A stretch of DNA of 44,232 nucleotides, from assembly GCA_030065755.1 (NCBI GenBank), contig JASJDA010000053.1, forward strand, positions 1 through 44,232, in the 5' to 3' direction. Shown in pieces: positions 33,637-41,719 of the stretch. The stretch is from Prochloraceae cyanobacterium. GTDB taxonomy: Bacteria; Cyanobacteriota; Cyanobacteriia; Cyanobacteriales; JASJDA01. Numbering within the stretch: the first letter of the stretch is position 1; each line of letters begins with the position of its first letter. Position numbers and translations under genes: made by a program. The notes beneath the pieces are model-generated. The model was given only the letters and a program-made list of their open reading frames with translations. It was not told where the DNA came from and did not search any database.

Positions 33637-34509
33637 CTAAAATTCTAGGCTAGATAAGGCATCTACTAACGTTGCAGAGCGAATTTGGCGGCTAAAATGA
33701 TACTGAGCGTAATCTCTCAAGATTCGCTCTACTTTAACCCAGGCTCTATCTAAAGAAGTTTCGATCGTCTCAGGGGGCAATATTAAAGAATAATCAGGTA
33801 TTGACTTATTTCCTAAGGTTTGTAGTAAGGTTAGCTCCACTGCATTGAGTTGGCTATTTAGTTTGGGCAACGATCGCTCTGTTTTTTGGGAAGAATTGGC
33901 AGCGATCGCCCCAGAAGATTGCCCCTCATTAACTGACAAGGTGAAAGTTCCCCCTACTTCAAAACTAAACCCTATTCGCCAGCGAGGATCGCTAAAATTA
34001 GGTTGGAGTTTTTTTTGAGTTAAACAGCAATTAAGAACTTGGGGAGCAATTCCGGCTAAAACGAGCAGGTGAAAGACAGCTTGGGTCAAATGAGCTAATA
34101 GCATTGTCTGCGACCCATTCTGAACGGGGAGCTTTTCTAAACGCCGCAAATGTTCGTTTAGTAGTTGATAAAGTTCTGATTGAGGTCGATCGCTTAAGGC
34201 AAAAAACAGAACTAATTCTGCTAGATATTGAGAAGCGGCTAACTTGCCTAAATCTCGACTCAAACCAGAATAAGTTTGAATGGTTTCTGCTTGAGTAATT
34301 TTATCTAGCGATCGTCCTTTGGCAATTAGCAATTGATTGACGACAAATAACTCGCTTTTACCCCGCAGTTTAGATTGGTGTTTTCTGGCACCAGGAGCTA
34401 CTGCTCTTACCAAGCCAAATTCTGCTGTTAAAATGGTTACAAGGCGATCTGCTTCTCCTAGAGGCATCCCTTTGAGAACGATCCCGCTGGCTTGATACGT
34501 TCGGCTCAT
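33637..34509 (-). CDS. recO: DNA repair protein RecO
   Basis: RecO anneals ssDNA and with RecF/RecR loads RecA at gaps. The 290-residue protein opens with the OB fold ([20 protein letters not shown], then [12 protein letters not shown]...KLRGKSELF) and continues with the helical C-domain. The zinc-binding segment of many RecO proteins is degenerate: [13 protein letters not shown]...[10 protein letters not shown] retains adjacent cysteines but lacks the second CxxC, as I recall in other cyanobacteria. It lies between deoC and the MFS gene on the same strand. Confidence 0.93.
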   Translation of the reverse strand: MSRTYQASGIVLKGMPLGEADRLVTILTAEFGLVRAVAPGARKHQSKLRGKSELFVVNQLLIAKGRSLDKITQAETIQTYSGLSRDLGKLAASQYLAELVLFFALSDRPQSELYQLLNEHLRRLEKLPVQNGSQTMLLAHLTQAVFHLLVLAGIAPQVLNCCLTQKKLQPNFSDPRWRIGFSFEVGGTFTLSVNEGQSSGAIAANSSQKTERSLPKLNSQLNAVELTLLQTLGNKSIPDYSLILPPETIETSLDRAWVKVERILRDYAQYHFSRQIRSATLVDALSSLEF

Positions 34510-34643
34510 TAGATATATTTTATTTATTCTTTCGATATAATATTTCCCTATTAGGGCAACTTACGATCGAATTTTTATGCTTATAACAGGTTTCTAACCA
34601 GCCCGACTAATAATTAAGTAGTCGGTAATTATATATATTTTAG

Positions 34644-35318
34644 TTACTTTTTATTTGCTCTTAGTTCTTCCATCAAATCTACCCCGCGAGAAGTACCGAG
34701 TCTAGTTGCACCAGCTTGTATTAGGTCGATCGCTTGTTTGAGAGTGCGAATACCTCCAGAAGCTTTTATACCAATCTGTCCATTAGTAATTTCTTTCAAC
34801 AGCCGCACGTCTTCTACTGTAGCGCCTCCGAACCAACCCGTACTAGTTTTTAAGAAAGCAGCACCAGCATCGAGACATATTTCTGCAGCTAGTCGTTTTT
34901 CGGCATTGGTTAGCAAAGCAGTTTCGAGGATGACTTTGACTAATTGCCCAGTTTCGTGACAAATTTGCGCAATTTCTTGGTAAATAGCCTCGGAATTCCC
35001 TGCTTTTAACCAGCCTAAATTAATAACTACATCTAATTCAACTGCACCATTATCCACCGCTTCTTGGGCTTCATAGAGCTTAACTGCTGAGGTAGTAGCC
35101 CCAGAAGGAAAGCCAATAACCGTACAAACTTTTGTTTTTCTACCGTGAAGAATTTCGCTAGCTTGACGCACGAAAGCAGGATAAACACAAACCGATTTAA
35201 AGCCATATTGCTCTGCTTGCAAGCAACACTGTTTCACCTGTTCGGGGGTAGCAGTAGGATTAAGTAGAGAGTGATCTATATAATCAACAAGATCGATCTC
35301 TTCTCTAGATATAGCCAT
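34644..35318 (-). CDS. deoC: deoxyribose-phosphate aldolase
   Basis: DeoC cleaves 2-deoxyribose-5-phosphate to glyceraldehyde-3-phosphate and acetaldehyde. The 224-residue protein shows [19 protein letters not shown], the [11 protein letters not shown] and [11 protein letters not shown] strands, Schiff-base lysines in FLKTSTGW and IKASGGIRT, and the phosphate loop [10 protein letters not shown] choose the ATG at 35318 because GGGAG lies just upstream and [19 protein letters not shown] fits the family start. The frame extends to a GTG at 35357, but that codon lies inside the terminal hairpin of the neighbouring inserted element. Confidence 0.94.
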   Translation of the reverse strand: MAISREEIDLVDYIDHSLLNPTATPEQVKQCCLQAEQYGFKSVCVYPAFVRQASEILHGRKTKVCTVIGFPSGATTSAVKLYEAQEAVDNGAVELDVVINLGWLKAGNSEAIYQEIAQICHETGQLVKVILETALLTNAEKRLAAEICLDAGAAFLKTSTGWFGGATVEDVRLLKEITNGQIGIKASGGIRTLKQAIDLIQAGATRLGTSRGVDLMEELRANKK

Positions 35319-35345
35319 ATCGCTCCCATCATAAGATAAAAAGAT

Positions 35346-35757
35346 TGACGCTCTCACACTAAAAGTGTGGGATTCTTAGTTCATCAAGCCCACTTAAGCC
35401 AAGTTCCTTGCGGTGCTAGACTCAGAGGTGGTTCTTTCCCTAAGCGTTAACTTTCCGTCCGCCCGACGGTAGTTGCATTACTGCAAAATTTGTTTGAGTT
35501 AAAATGCTGGTCGTTCAGTTCCCATGAAGATTTTACCCACTCCTGGGTGAGATACTGAAACTGCGGAGTAGAACCCGATATCTTCAATTGTCAAGGTACA
35601 GCTAGCGTAACGTGTTAGGTTACATAGGTTTTTAAAGAGGTTGTTCCTAGCCTCTTTTGGCATTATACAACTGCTACTTTGTCAAAAAGTTTAAACATAT
35701 TATTAAATTGTTGGCTGCCATTCATCCACACGCTGGATGCGTGGGTCTTCTGGCAGA
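35346..35757 (+). ncRNA. HEARO-like (IscB omega-RNA-type) element without an iscB gene
   Basis: About 410 bp of strongly structured non-coding DNA. The left end GACGCTCT is followed by the hairpin CACACT-AAA-AGTGTG and GGATTC. Inside are perfect stems CCGTC/GACGG (35455-35469), TTGCA/TGCAA (35473-35486), TTCAGT/ACTGAA (35514-35559) enclosing ACCCA/TGGGT, and AAAGAGG/CCTCTTT (35634-35657). The right end is CTGCCA...TGGCAG (35715-35756) around a smaller stem. The block AAGCGTTAACTTTCC plus GCCCGACGG resembles, from memory, the HEARO RNA upstream of IscB genes, which guides the IscB nuclease. No IscB ORF follows, so this looks like a non-autonomous copy. Confidence 0.6.
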
Positions 35758-35794
35758 AAAAGATAAAAAGCGTCTAATTAGCAAAAAAATATAG

Positions 35795-36208
35795 TTAGAA
35801 GACTTCGATCGATCCTATTCTCTTTCAATACGCATTGAAGCTGACTTTGCGGAGGAAACTGCCACCACCTATCGCCAACACCTCTATGAGTTTGAGAATG
35901 TGGATGTCATCGTACTTGAGGCGATTTACCTGCTACAGCCAGCTTTCATGGCTGACTACGACTTCTCATTATGGATTGACTGTAGTTTCAAGACAGCGCT
36001 GGAACGAGCCTTAGCAAGGGGACAGGAAGACTTACCCGCCCAAGAGACGATTAACGCCTATCGTACCATTTACTTTCCGGCCCAAGAAATTTATTTTCAG
36101 CGGGATAACCCGAGAAGTTTGGCGAGTGCGATCGTCAATAATGACCCACGAATGATTGGACGGCAGGAATATCCCACATTGCTTGAACTGCAGGACTTTG
36201 AAGCCTAA
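35795..36208 (+). pseudogene. 5'-truncated uridine-kinase-like gene
   Basis: An open frame without a proper start ends at 36208. The peptide contains IEADFAEETATTYRQHLYEF, then VIVLEAIYLLQPAFMADYDF, then DCSFKTALERALARGQED and YRTIYFPAQEIYFQRDNPR. This is the C-terminal half of a P-loop uridine kinase or related nucleoside kinase; the Walker A region is missing. The upstream side ends close to the HEARO-like element, whose arrival may have removed the 5' part. A GTG at 35900 gives a 102-codon ORF but cannot make a working kinase. Confidence 0.75.
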
Positions 36209-36242
36209 AACTGCGGCTATATCTCTCTTTACTGCACACAGT

Positions 36243-36270
36243 GATAACTGATAACTGATAACTGATAACT
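36243..36270 (+). repeat. heptanucleotide tandem repeat (GATAACT x4)
   Basis: Four perfect copies of GATAACT lie between the kinase remnant and the hydrolase gene. This is a short tandemly repeated sequence of the kind common in cyanobacterial intergenic DNA. Confidence 0.9.
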
Positions 36271-36281
36271 GATTTAACAGC

Positions 36282-38003
36282 TTACCTCCCATCTATCTCA
36301 TCTAGTCTTTCTAGATCTTTAAACTCCTCCACCGCTTCTTCTAGAATAAGTGCTGACGAAGAAGATTTCACCAAATAAATATTAAAGGGTTCTTGACTGA
36401 TGTATTTGGCATAAGACGCTTGTAGATATGGAAAATAATCTGGATTCTTGGCAACATAATACTCGAAAAATGCCAAAACCATTGCATTAGTGTACTGAGG
36501 AATTAACTCTCTTTCCCTTACAGTTGCATCTGAGAGAGACTCAACGAATTCACTAACGATACCTCTCAGTTGAGAAATGTCAATGTGTGCTTGTCCTTCT
36601 ATTAAAGCTAGATACTTATCTGGCGACTTCAACCAGGTGAAAGAGCGTATCTGTTCTATTGCTGCAGGGGTAGCTGGATCGTCACTACCTGCACCGAGAA
36701 AAACAGGAATTTGAATCTTGCTCAGACCCTCGGCTCCAAATAGACTGCTATTGAGTGGATTTAGTGCCATGACTGCTTTAACTCGCCGATCGCGGAAATT
36801 GTAAGTTTGGCGCGGTAGTTTTAAGGCTCGACACTGAACTAAAAGAGAAAAATTAGGTTCCCAAACTGGACGGTTGCAGTCTGTTTCTAGTTGCTCGAAA
36901 TCAATCTCCGCACCTGCTAGTGCCAAGGCTGTATAGCCGCCAAAAGAATGACCTATGACCCCAACTTCTTTTAGATCTAGCTTTCCTTCAAACTCAGTAT
37001 CATTGCGCCTTTCTAATTCGTCAAGGACATAGCTAATATCTAGAGGTCGATCGATGAATTCCTTGAGTTTGAATACTTCTCTGGAATAGCCTTGTAGCAT
37101 ATCTTGAAATTGATTCGAGTCGCTCCCTGGGTGCTGGGGAACTGCAACCACATATCCGTAAGAAGCTAGATGTTGCGCTCGTTTTTCAAAGTAGTCTCGA
37201 TCGCTTCCTAAACCGTGGGATGCTACTACCACTGGAGTTTTACCCGCTCTCCATTTTTTGGGTTTGTAAAGATCGACTTGAAAGTTACGCTGGCGACTTT
37301 TGTCTCTTAAAGTAATAGTTTGTTTGTTCCAGCCGCGATCGCTATTGACTCTGAGATCTCTTAGAGTAGCAAAATTTACTCGTGTAGAGGAAGCAGCTTC
37401 GGTTAAAGATAACTTAGCTATTTTTGCTACCATTTCATCTGTTTCTTCTAACAAAATTTCCACTAAGTTTGCTAGCTTTAAAAGGCGATCGGCTCTGACT
37501 TCGATATCAGTAGAAAATTGACGCAGAAAATTGAGAAGAGTCAGACCTTCGCTCTCGTCGAAAGCAGCTTTAACTATAGCAGCTCGAATTGCATATTTAC
37601 CATTGCGACCCCCTGGAAGATTAAATATATTCCCGACCTGGGTTAGTATCTCTTCGCCCATGGGGGTGCGCAGGAAACGATAAAGTTGGACTGGATTAGC
37701 ATTTTGACGTTTTATTAGAACTTGACGAAACTCAGCTAGAGTTTTTGAGTCGAATTCTTTCGCGTATGGCTCTAATTCTCTATTAATCGTCCCTTCAACA
37801 GCAAAAGTTTCCAGAGAATCAACTTCAATTGAGACAAGCGCCGACTTGTAATTAATTAAAATTTTTTCTGCTGCTTCAACGGGTACAGCAGCCAACACAG
37901 GGGGAATAATTCCTAATGCTAGATAAAAAAGCCATTTTTGCCATAAAAAAGGCTTAGGTCTATTAAATTTTTTTTTGTATCGCTCGAATGTTTTGCTGGC
38001 CAT
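36282..38003 (-). CDS. exported alpha/beta hydrolase with N-terminal DUF1400
   Basis: The 573-residue protein begins with a signal or anchor segment (WLFYLALGIIPPVLAAVP, about residues 25-42). A cyanobacterial DUF1400 helical region (about 45-190) and an alpha/beta hydrolase domain resembling platelet-activating factor acetylhydrolase follow. The nucleophile is Ser in GHSFGG (about residue 351), preceded by VVVASHGLGSDRDYF with the oxyanion HG; acid and base candidates are GAGSDDPATPA and EGQAHIDIS. Likely a periplasmic esterase or lipase; the substrate is unknown. The ATG at 38003 is followed by a basic N-region. Confidence 0.85.
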   Translation of the reverse strand: MASKTFERYKKKFNRPKPFLWQKWLFYLALGIIPPVLAAVPVEAAEKILINYKSALVSIEVDSLETFAVEGTINRELEPYAKEFDSKTLAEFRQVLIKRQNANPVQLYRFLRTPMGEEILTQVGNIFNLPGGRNGKYAIRAAIVKAAFDESEGLTLLNFLRQFSTDIEVRADRLLKLANLVEILLEETDEMVAKIAKLSLTEAASSTRVNFATLRDLRVNSDRGWNKQTITLRDKSRQRNFQVDLYKPKKWRAGKTPVVVASHGLGSDRDYFEKRAQHLASYGYVVAVPQHPGSDSNQFQDMLQGYSREVFKLKEFIDRPLDISYVLDELERRNDTEFEGKLDLKEVGVIGHSFGGYTALALAGAEIDFEQLETDCNRPVWEPNFSLLVQCRALKLPRQTYNFRDRRVKAVMALNPLNSSLFGAEGLSKIQIPVFLGAGSDDPATPAAIEQIRSFTWLKSPDKYLALIEGQAHIDISQLRGIVSEFVESLSDATVRERELIPQYTNAMVLAFFEYYVAKNPDYFPYLQASYAKYISQEPFNIYLVKSSSSALILEEAVEEFKDLERLDEIDGR

Positions 38004-38090
38004 AATAGTTCTCCCATCCGCTATTTTTCGCCGACAGTTTTGGCAAGCAGAGCAAAGTTTCCAGCACTAAACAACACAGAGAGCGAGGGA

Positions 38091-38201
38091 TCTTAATTAC
38101 GATACTTATGCACTTTTTGATAATTGATTTTTTTTCGCTGCGCCAGTCTTAATTACGATCCGCAACCTTGCGCTTCTTGCTTCTGTGTCAAGATTACGAT
38201 C
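38091..38201. repeat. three spaced copies of a 14-bp motif
   Basis: TCTTAATTACGATA (38091), TCTTAATTACGATC (38147) and TCAAGATTACGATC (38188) occur in the 280-bp gap between the divergent hydrolase gene and the truncated exported-protein gene. Spacing is irregular (56 and 41 bp). They could be regulator sites or decayed repeats. Confidence 0.45.
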
Positions 38202-38282
38202 TAGTTTATACTTCTATACTAGTAAGTTTAGGAAATTATTTTCAATATCGAAACTTTATCTTAACAAGATATTAGACATTGC

Positions 38283-38495
38283 ATGGAAATAAAGAATTGT
38301 TTAGGGCTTTTAATTTTGATTCAGCTAACCCTTGTGGCTCTAATCATTAAGGCAGAATTAGCAGTTTCTTATGATAGACCATCTCTGCTGTACAGAGAAG
38401 AATGGCAGGAGATTCCTGCTGCCACTCCGGTAACTCAGGAACATATCAGCCATGAGAATTTAATGCTTAATTTATATGGCTCAGCTAAAGAAAGT
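38283..38495 (+). pseudogene. exported-protein gene cut off by a tnpB element
   Basis: The frame begins at an ATG with a clear signal sequence (NCLGLLILIQLTLVALIIKA), followed by RPSLLYREEWQEIPAATPV and ENLMLNLYGSAKES. It then runs into the right end of the IS200/IS605-type element (GTGACATCCTCC), after which the residues are IS-derived up to a stop at 38585. The host part reads like the start of a longer secreted protein family I recall from cyanobacteria but cannot name. I do not find its continuation beyond the far end of the element, so the rest was deleted or has drifted. Confidence 0.6.
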
Positions 38496-39791
38496 CGTGA
38501 CATCCTCCCCGACCTGCGCACTTCGCTTGGACGGGGCTTCCAAAACTCGCAATTTGGCTTTCCTGTTGCAACGAGTGCCAACTAGACTGATATTGCTACC
38601 AATCCCCGCCGCTTCCTCTTCACAGGCGTTTTCCTTGTCCCTGAGTCCCAGGGCTGCAATGCCTCGCTGTCGAATTACTTCAGCAGCAGCATGGTCGCGA
38701 TGGGTTTCATACCCGCAATTTTCACATTTATGAGTTCGATCCGTAAGTTCTTTTTTACCTGTGTGGGTGCCACAATCAGGGCAAGTTTGAGAGGTTCCTC
38801 TAGCATCAACCTTGGCAAAATAAATTCCGCGCTTGAAACAGACGTTTTCTAATATGTTTAGAAAAGCTCCAAAAGCAGCATCCAACGTATGTTTCCTGAG
38901 CATCCCTCGATTCATTGCCACAAGATTAAGATCTTCTACAAAAATCATCCCTGAATCTTTGCAGATTTTATGAGCAGTTTGATAGTGAAAGTTTTTGCGG
39001 GTATCGTAAATCAACGCATGAATTCTAGCTACTTTTAACCTAGCTTTATCTCTGTTCCTAGACCTTTTCTGTTTTCTAGATAATTTACGTTGGAGCAATT
39101 CAAGCTTCCTTTGTAATTCTTTGAAAAATAACGGTCTAGCGATATATTCTCGATCTGAAGTAGTTAGAAATGACTCTAACCCTAAATCTATACCTTTAGC
39201 ATGACCCCAAGGCATGGGCTGGGGAATATCTATATCCGATTGAATACAAACAACTGCATACCATTTTCCCGCTTTTGTCAAAACTCTTACTTGTTTGACA
39301 ACAAATTCCTTTGGTATAGGTCGATGCAAATTAATCGGCATTTTACCTACTTTTGGGATTTGAATTTGCCCACCAGTAATAGGATTACTTTTGAATTGTG
39401 GGAACAACATTGAACGCATTGAGCCATACTTTTTATATCTAGGGAATCCATAACCTCTTTGTCTAAAGAAGTCTAGAGCTTCGTGCAGTCTTCTAACAGT
39501 AGTTTGTAATATTTGAGATTGAGCGGCTTTAAGATATGGATCTTCTTTCTTCAGTTTGGGTAATGCATTCTGCTGATTGTAGTAACCAGGAAATGGTTGG
39601 TCAACAGGGATTATGTATTCTTGTTTTATCGAACATCGATCTATCAAACACTTTTTGCTGTTATACCAATCCTTTACCTCTCGCAGACAACGATTATATA
39701 GTCGTCGGCAAGTTTCTAGCCAATCAAGCATTTTCTTCTCTTGATTGGTATCAGGGTAAATTCGGTAGCAATAGTTGAGTGTTAGAGTCAT
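38481..39791 (-). CDS. tnpB: RNA-guided endonuclease TnpB
   Basis: TnpB is an RNA-guided nuclease that helps IS200/IS605 elements persist. The 436-residue protein is full length. RuvC-like acidic residues sit in GIDLGLESFLTTSD, in GMIFVEDLNL and in the last block THRDHAAAEVIRQRG. The zinc ribbon has CPDCG...CENCG. The N-terminus (MTLTLNYCYRIYPDTNQEKK) is typical. The reading frame runs through the element's right end and stops in host DNA at 38481, so the last ~5 residues are host-encoded. It looks intact. Confidence 0.92.
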   Translation of the reverse strand: MTLTLNYCYRIYPDTNQEKKMLDWLETCRRLYNRCLREVKDWYNSKKCLIDRCSIKQEYIIPVDQPFPGYYNQQNALPKLKKEDPYLKAAQSQILQTTVRRLHEALDFFRQRGYGFPRYKKYGSMRSMLFPQFKSNPITGGQIQIPKVGKMPINLHRPIPKEFVVKQVRVLTKAGKWYAVVCIQSDIDIPQPMPWGHAKGIDLGLESFLTTSDREYIARPLFFKELQRKLELLQRKLSRKQKRSRNRDKARLKVARIHALIYDTRKNFHYQTAHKICKDSGMIFVEDLNLVAMNRGMLRKHTLDAAFGAFLNILENVCFKRGIYFAKVDARGTSQTCPDCGTHTGKKELTDRTHKCENCGYETHRDHAAAEVIRQRGIAALGLRDKENACEEEAAGIGSNISLVGTRCNRKAKLRVLEAPSKRSAQVGEDVTTFFS

Positions 39792-39895
39792 AATATGATT
39801 CTAACACAAAATAAATAGCCTATAAATTCATAGTGGAACTCGCTTTCATCCCCTAACTGCGTTCCTTGTTAGCGGACTTCCCGCTCGCAGGTTAA
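38492..39895 (-). mobile_element. IS200/IS605-family element, tnpB only (IS1341 type)
   Basis: The element carries tnpB and no tnpA. Its right end is the GGGGAGGATGTCA segment just past the tnpB coding end (near 38492). Its left end lies in the structured non-coding stretch 39830-39895, with hairpin AGCGG-GAAGT-CCGCT and GGGGATGAAAGC. Exact borders are estimates. Elements of this family have no inverted repeats or target duplications and need a TnpA supplied elsewhere. The tnpB 3' end plus right end usually encodes the TnpB guide (omega) RNA. Confidence 0.7.
39779..39807 (-). promoter_or_regulatory. hairpin covering the tnpB start codon
   Basis: GTGTTAGAGTCATA and TATGATTCTAACAC are complements over 14 bp with one mismatch, with a single central base. 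The tnpB ATG (39789-39791) lies within the stem. In the mRNA the start codon and upstream bases would be paired, which should lower translation. Confidence 0.6.
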
Positions 39896-40231
39896 TTTTA
39901 ATAGCATACCGATAACTAAAAACTCATTACTCGTTACTCCCTCGCAGCAAAAGGTACTTTTGCAAGAAGTCTAATGATTTGCTAGCAAAGTAATTCTATC
40001 GATCTGGATATACAGCAGACTTTATCAGGACAATTGCTCCAACAATCTAGTTTTAAGCTTTAATTCACACAATTATACAAATAATGAGAGAACAGGTACT
40101 CCGATGTCAAAAATACATCATTTGCCAGAAAAAGTTGCCTTCTTGATTGACCAGTGCCACTGCTTTTGACTGCACCCGTGAGATACCTAACTTTATCGAT
40201 CGAATCAACAAAATCGGTTTGTAGGGACTAC
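39896..40231. other. intergenic region between the tnpB element and grrP
   Basis: About 335 bp without a supported gene. A 21-codon plus-strand reading frame at 40104 (MSKIHHLPEKVAFLIDQCHC at its start) stops at once and, with a one-base shift, could continue another 18 codons (DCTREIPNFIDRINKIGL). This may be a scrap of a decayed gene; I do not recognise it. Confidence 0.4.
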
Positions 40232-41140
40232 CTATGGTTCAGTTAACAGTTCTTGAGGAGGAATTTGTTCGCGGGTAATAATAATTGTCTCAAAGAAATC
40301 CTTAATTCTTTGGGGTTCAATAGGAACAATACCATCCTCTCCAAAGTAACGGTTAACTATCCCCACATAACGGGAGTCACCATTAATATAACCATCCATC
40401 ATTTTGCCAATGGTAAAGTTAACTAAATTCAAAAAAGTTGAATCATGTTCCGGAACCATACAAGCAATTCCATGTTTAAAATAAGACTCATCAGGAACCA
40501 CCTTATAATCATCAGGTGTGTCTAAAGTTTGTCGCATTCCTTCTAATATGGTTCCATCAAAAGCAAACCCATCTATTTTTCCATTTTCAACTGCTTTTAA
40601 CCCTTGCTCGAGACTCTCTAGATTAACAATTTTCACTTGAGATTCAATCACCTTAATGGCTTCGGGACGAAGAATATTTTTAACAATTCCAATGCGCTTA
40701 CCTTTGAAAGATTCTGGGGAGGATAAATTACTATTTTGCTTCACTAATACCTTAATTCCAGAGATACCATAAGCTAAAGAAAAATCAACAAATTTATCTC
40801 GTTGCCAAGTAAAAGTAGTATCACAAGCAATGTCAACTTCTCTATTGAGGACACTTACAATCCTCTCGTCTAAAGTATCATCAACAATTACCTTTATTTT
40901 TACGTCTTTTCCCAGTTCTGCCTCTAAAGTTTCTCTAATCAATTCGATGATTTCCACCGAATATCCCACTAATTTATCCTTATCATTGACATAAGCAAAA
41001 GGAACTAAATTAATTCTTGTGCTAACATTTAAAACTCCCGTTCTCGCTACCCTTTCAACTACAGTCTCAGCTAAACTTTGACTCGGAAAAGCAAAAGCAG
41101 TCATTAAACTTAGAGCAATCAATGATAATTTTTTATACAT
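40232..41140 (-). CDS. grrP: GrrP: extracellular substrate-binding-like protein of the GRRM system
   Basis: This is a family 3 solute-binding-protein fold of 302 residues. It starts at the ATG at 41140, chosen for the GGAGAG 5 nt upstream and because MYKKLSLIALSLMTAFAFPS is then a normal signal peptide; the frame extends nine codons further. Core blocks are TGVLNVSTRINLVPFAYVND, SVLNREVDIACDTTFTWQRD and FKGKRIGIVKN. No ABC permease or ATPase is nearby. In other cyanobacteria an orphan protein of this type accompanies glycine-rich RiPP precursors and a radical SAM maturase (named GrrP). Here it is divergent from the precursor genes by 156 bp. Ligand unknown. Confidence 0.85.
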   Translation of the reverse strand: MYKKLSLIALSLMTAFAFPSQSLAETVVERVARTGVLNVSTRINLVPFAYVNDKDKLVGYSVEIIELIRETLEAELGKDVKIKVIVDDTLDERIVSVLNREVDIACDTTFTWQRDKFVDFSLAYGISGIKVLVKQNSNLSSPESFKGKRIGIVKNILRPEAIKVIESQVKIVNLESLEQGLKAVENGKIDGFAFDGTILEGMRQTLDTPDDYKVVPDESYFKHGIACMVPEHDSTFLNLVNFTIGKMMDGYINGDSRYVGIVNRYFGEDGIVPIEPQRIKDFFETIIITREQIPPQELLTEP

Positions 41141-41296
41141 AATCTCTCCAGAGAAAAAAATCAACATAAAAACAGATTAATTATCACGTTTTTTAGTAAA
41201 AATATCAGCAAAAAATTAAAAAAATTAACAATAGTGGAAATTTATCATTTTTTTTGCTACAGTGCTTGAAAGTTTTGCATCACAGGAGCAAAAATT
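41141..41296. promoter_or_regulatory. divergent promoter region between grrP and the grrA genes
   Basis: 156 bp of very AT-rich DNA separate the start codons. Toward grrA, TACAGT at about 41261 is a plausible -10 hexamer, and AGGAG at 41284-41288 is a good binding site 8 nt before the GTG start. The grrP side has GGAGAG. I see no clear operator. Confidence 0.5.
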
Positions 41297-41653
41297 GTGC
41301 AAACTACCACCAAAATTACTTTTGTGGGTTTCTTATTAGCGGTATCGACTTTGACTGTTTCCGCAGCAAAAGCCAGGGCCAAAATGCCTGTAAATAGTGA
41401 TGCTTCTAGTAACATTGAATATCGTCTTTCTCGTATTACCAAAGCAGTACAACAGCGAGGGATTGAAACACCTAATACCTCAAACATAGAAATAGAAATA
41501 GAAAATTCAATCGCTAGAGGTTTTGCTAATCGTAGTGGTGGGGGTGGGTTTGCTAATAGCTCTCGTGGGGGTTTTGCTAATCGTAGTGGTGGGGGTGGTT
41601 TTGTCAACCGAAGTCCTTGGAGAAATGGAGGTGGTTTCTACAACCGTTATTAA
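41297..41653 (+). CDS. grrA: glycine-rich RiPP precursor, GrrA type, copy 1
   Basis: The 118-residue precursor starts with GTG behind AGGAG. Its leader begins with a secretion-like hydrophobic segment (TKITFVGFLLAVSTLTVSAA, residues 5-24), then a region shared with copy 2 (RLSRITKAVQQRG, 43-55). From residue 74 the core is Gly/Asn/Arg-rich with six aromatic-X-Asn triads: FAN 76, 85 and 93, FVN 102, WRN 108 and FYN 114 (first residue given). In this RiPP class a radical SAM enzyme links the aromatic ring to the beta carbon of the third residue. It is 66 bp upstream of copy 2. The modification is predicted, not seen. Confidence 0.87.
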   Translation: MQTTTKITFVGFLLAVSTLTVSAAKARAKMPVNSDASSNIEYRLSRITKAVQQRGIETPNTSNIEIEIENSIARGFANRSGGGGFANSSRGGFANRSGGGGFVNRSPWRNGGGFYNRY

Positions 41654-41719
41654 TAGATTCAAAAGATATTTATTGTTAAGTTTTCTCAGTGTTTATTCTT
41701 CAATTCAGGAGATTATATT

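Noticed and set aside
35318..35357. Longer deoC start at the upstream GTG
   Set aside because: It lies in the inserted element's hairpin; the internal ATG has a GGGAG site and fits the family start.
36243..36270. CRISPR array
   Set aside because: The units are 7 bp and abut with no spacers; it is a simple tandem repeat. I saw no CRISPR array elsewhere.
40104..40219. Small gene between the tnpB element and grrP, or a third RiPP precursor
   Set aside because: It stops after 21 codons, needs a frameshift to continue and has no Gly-rich or aromatic-X-Asn core.
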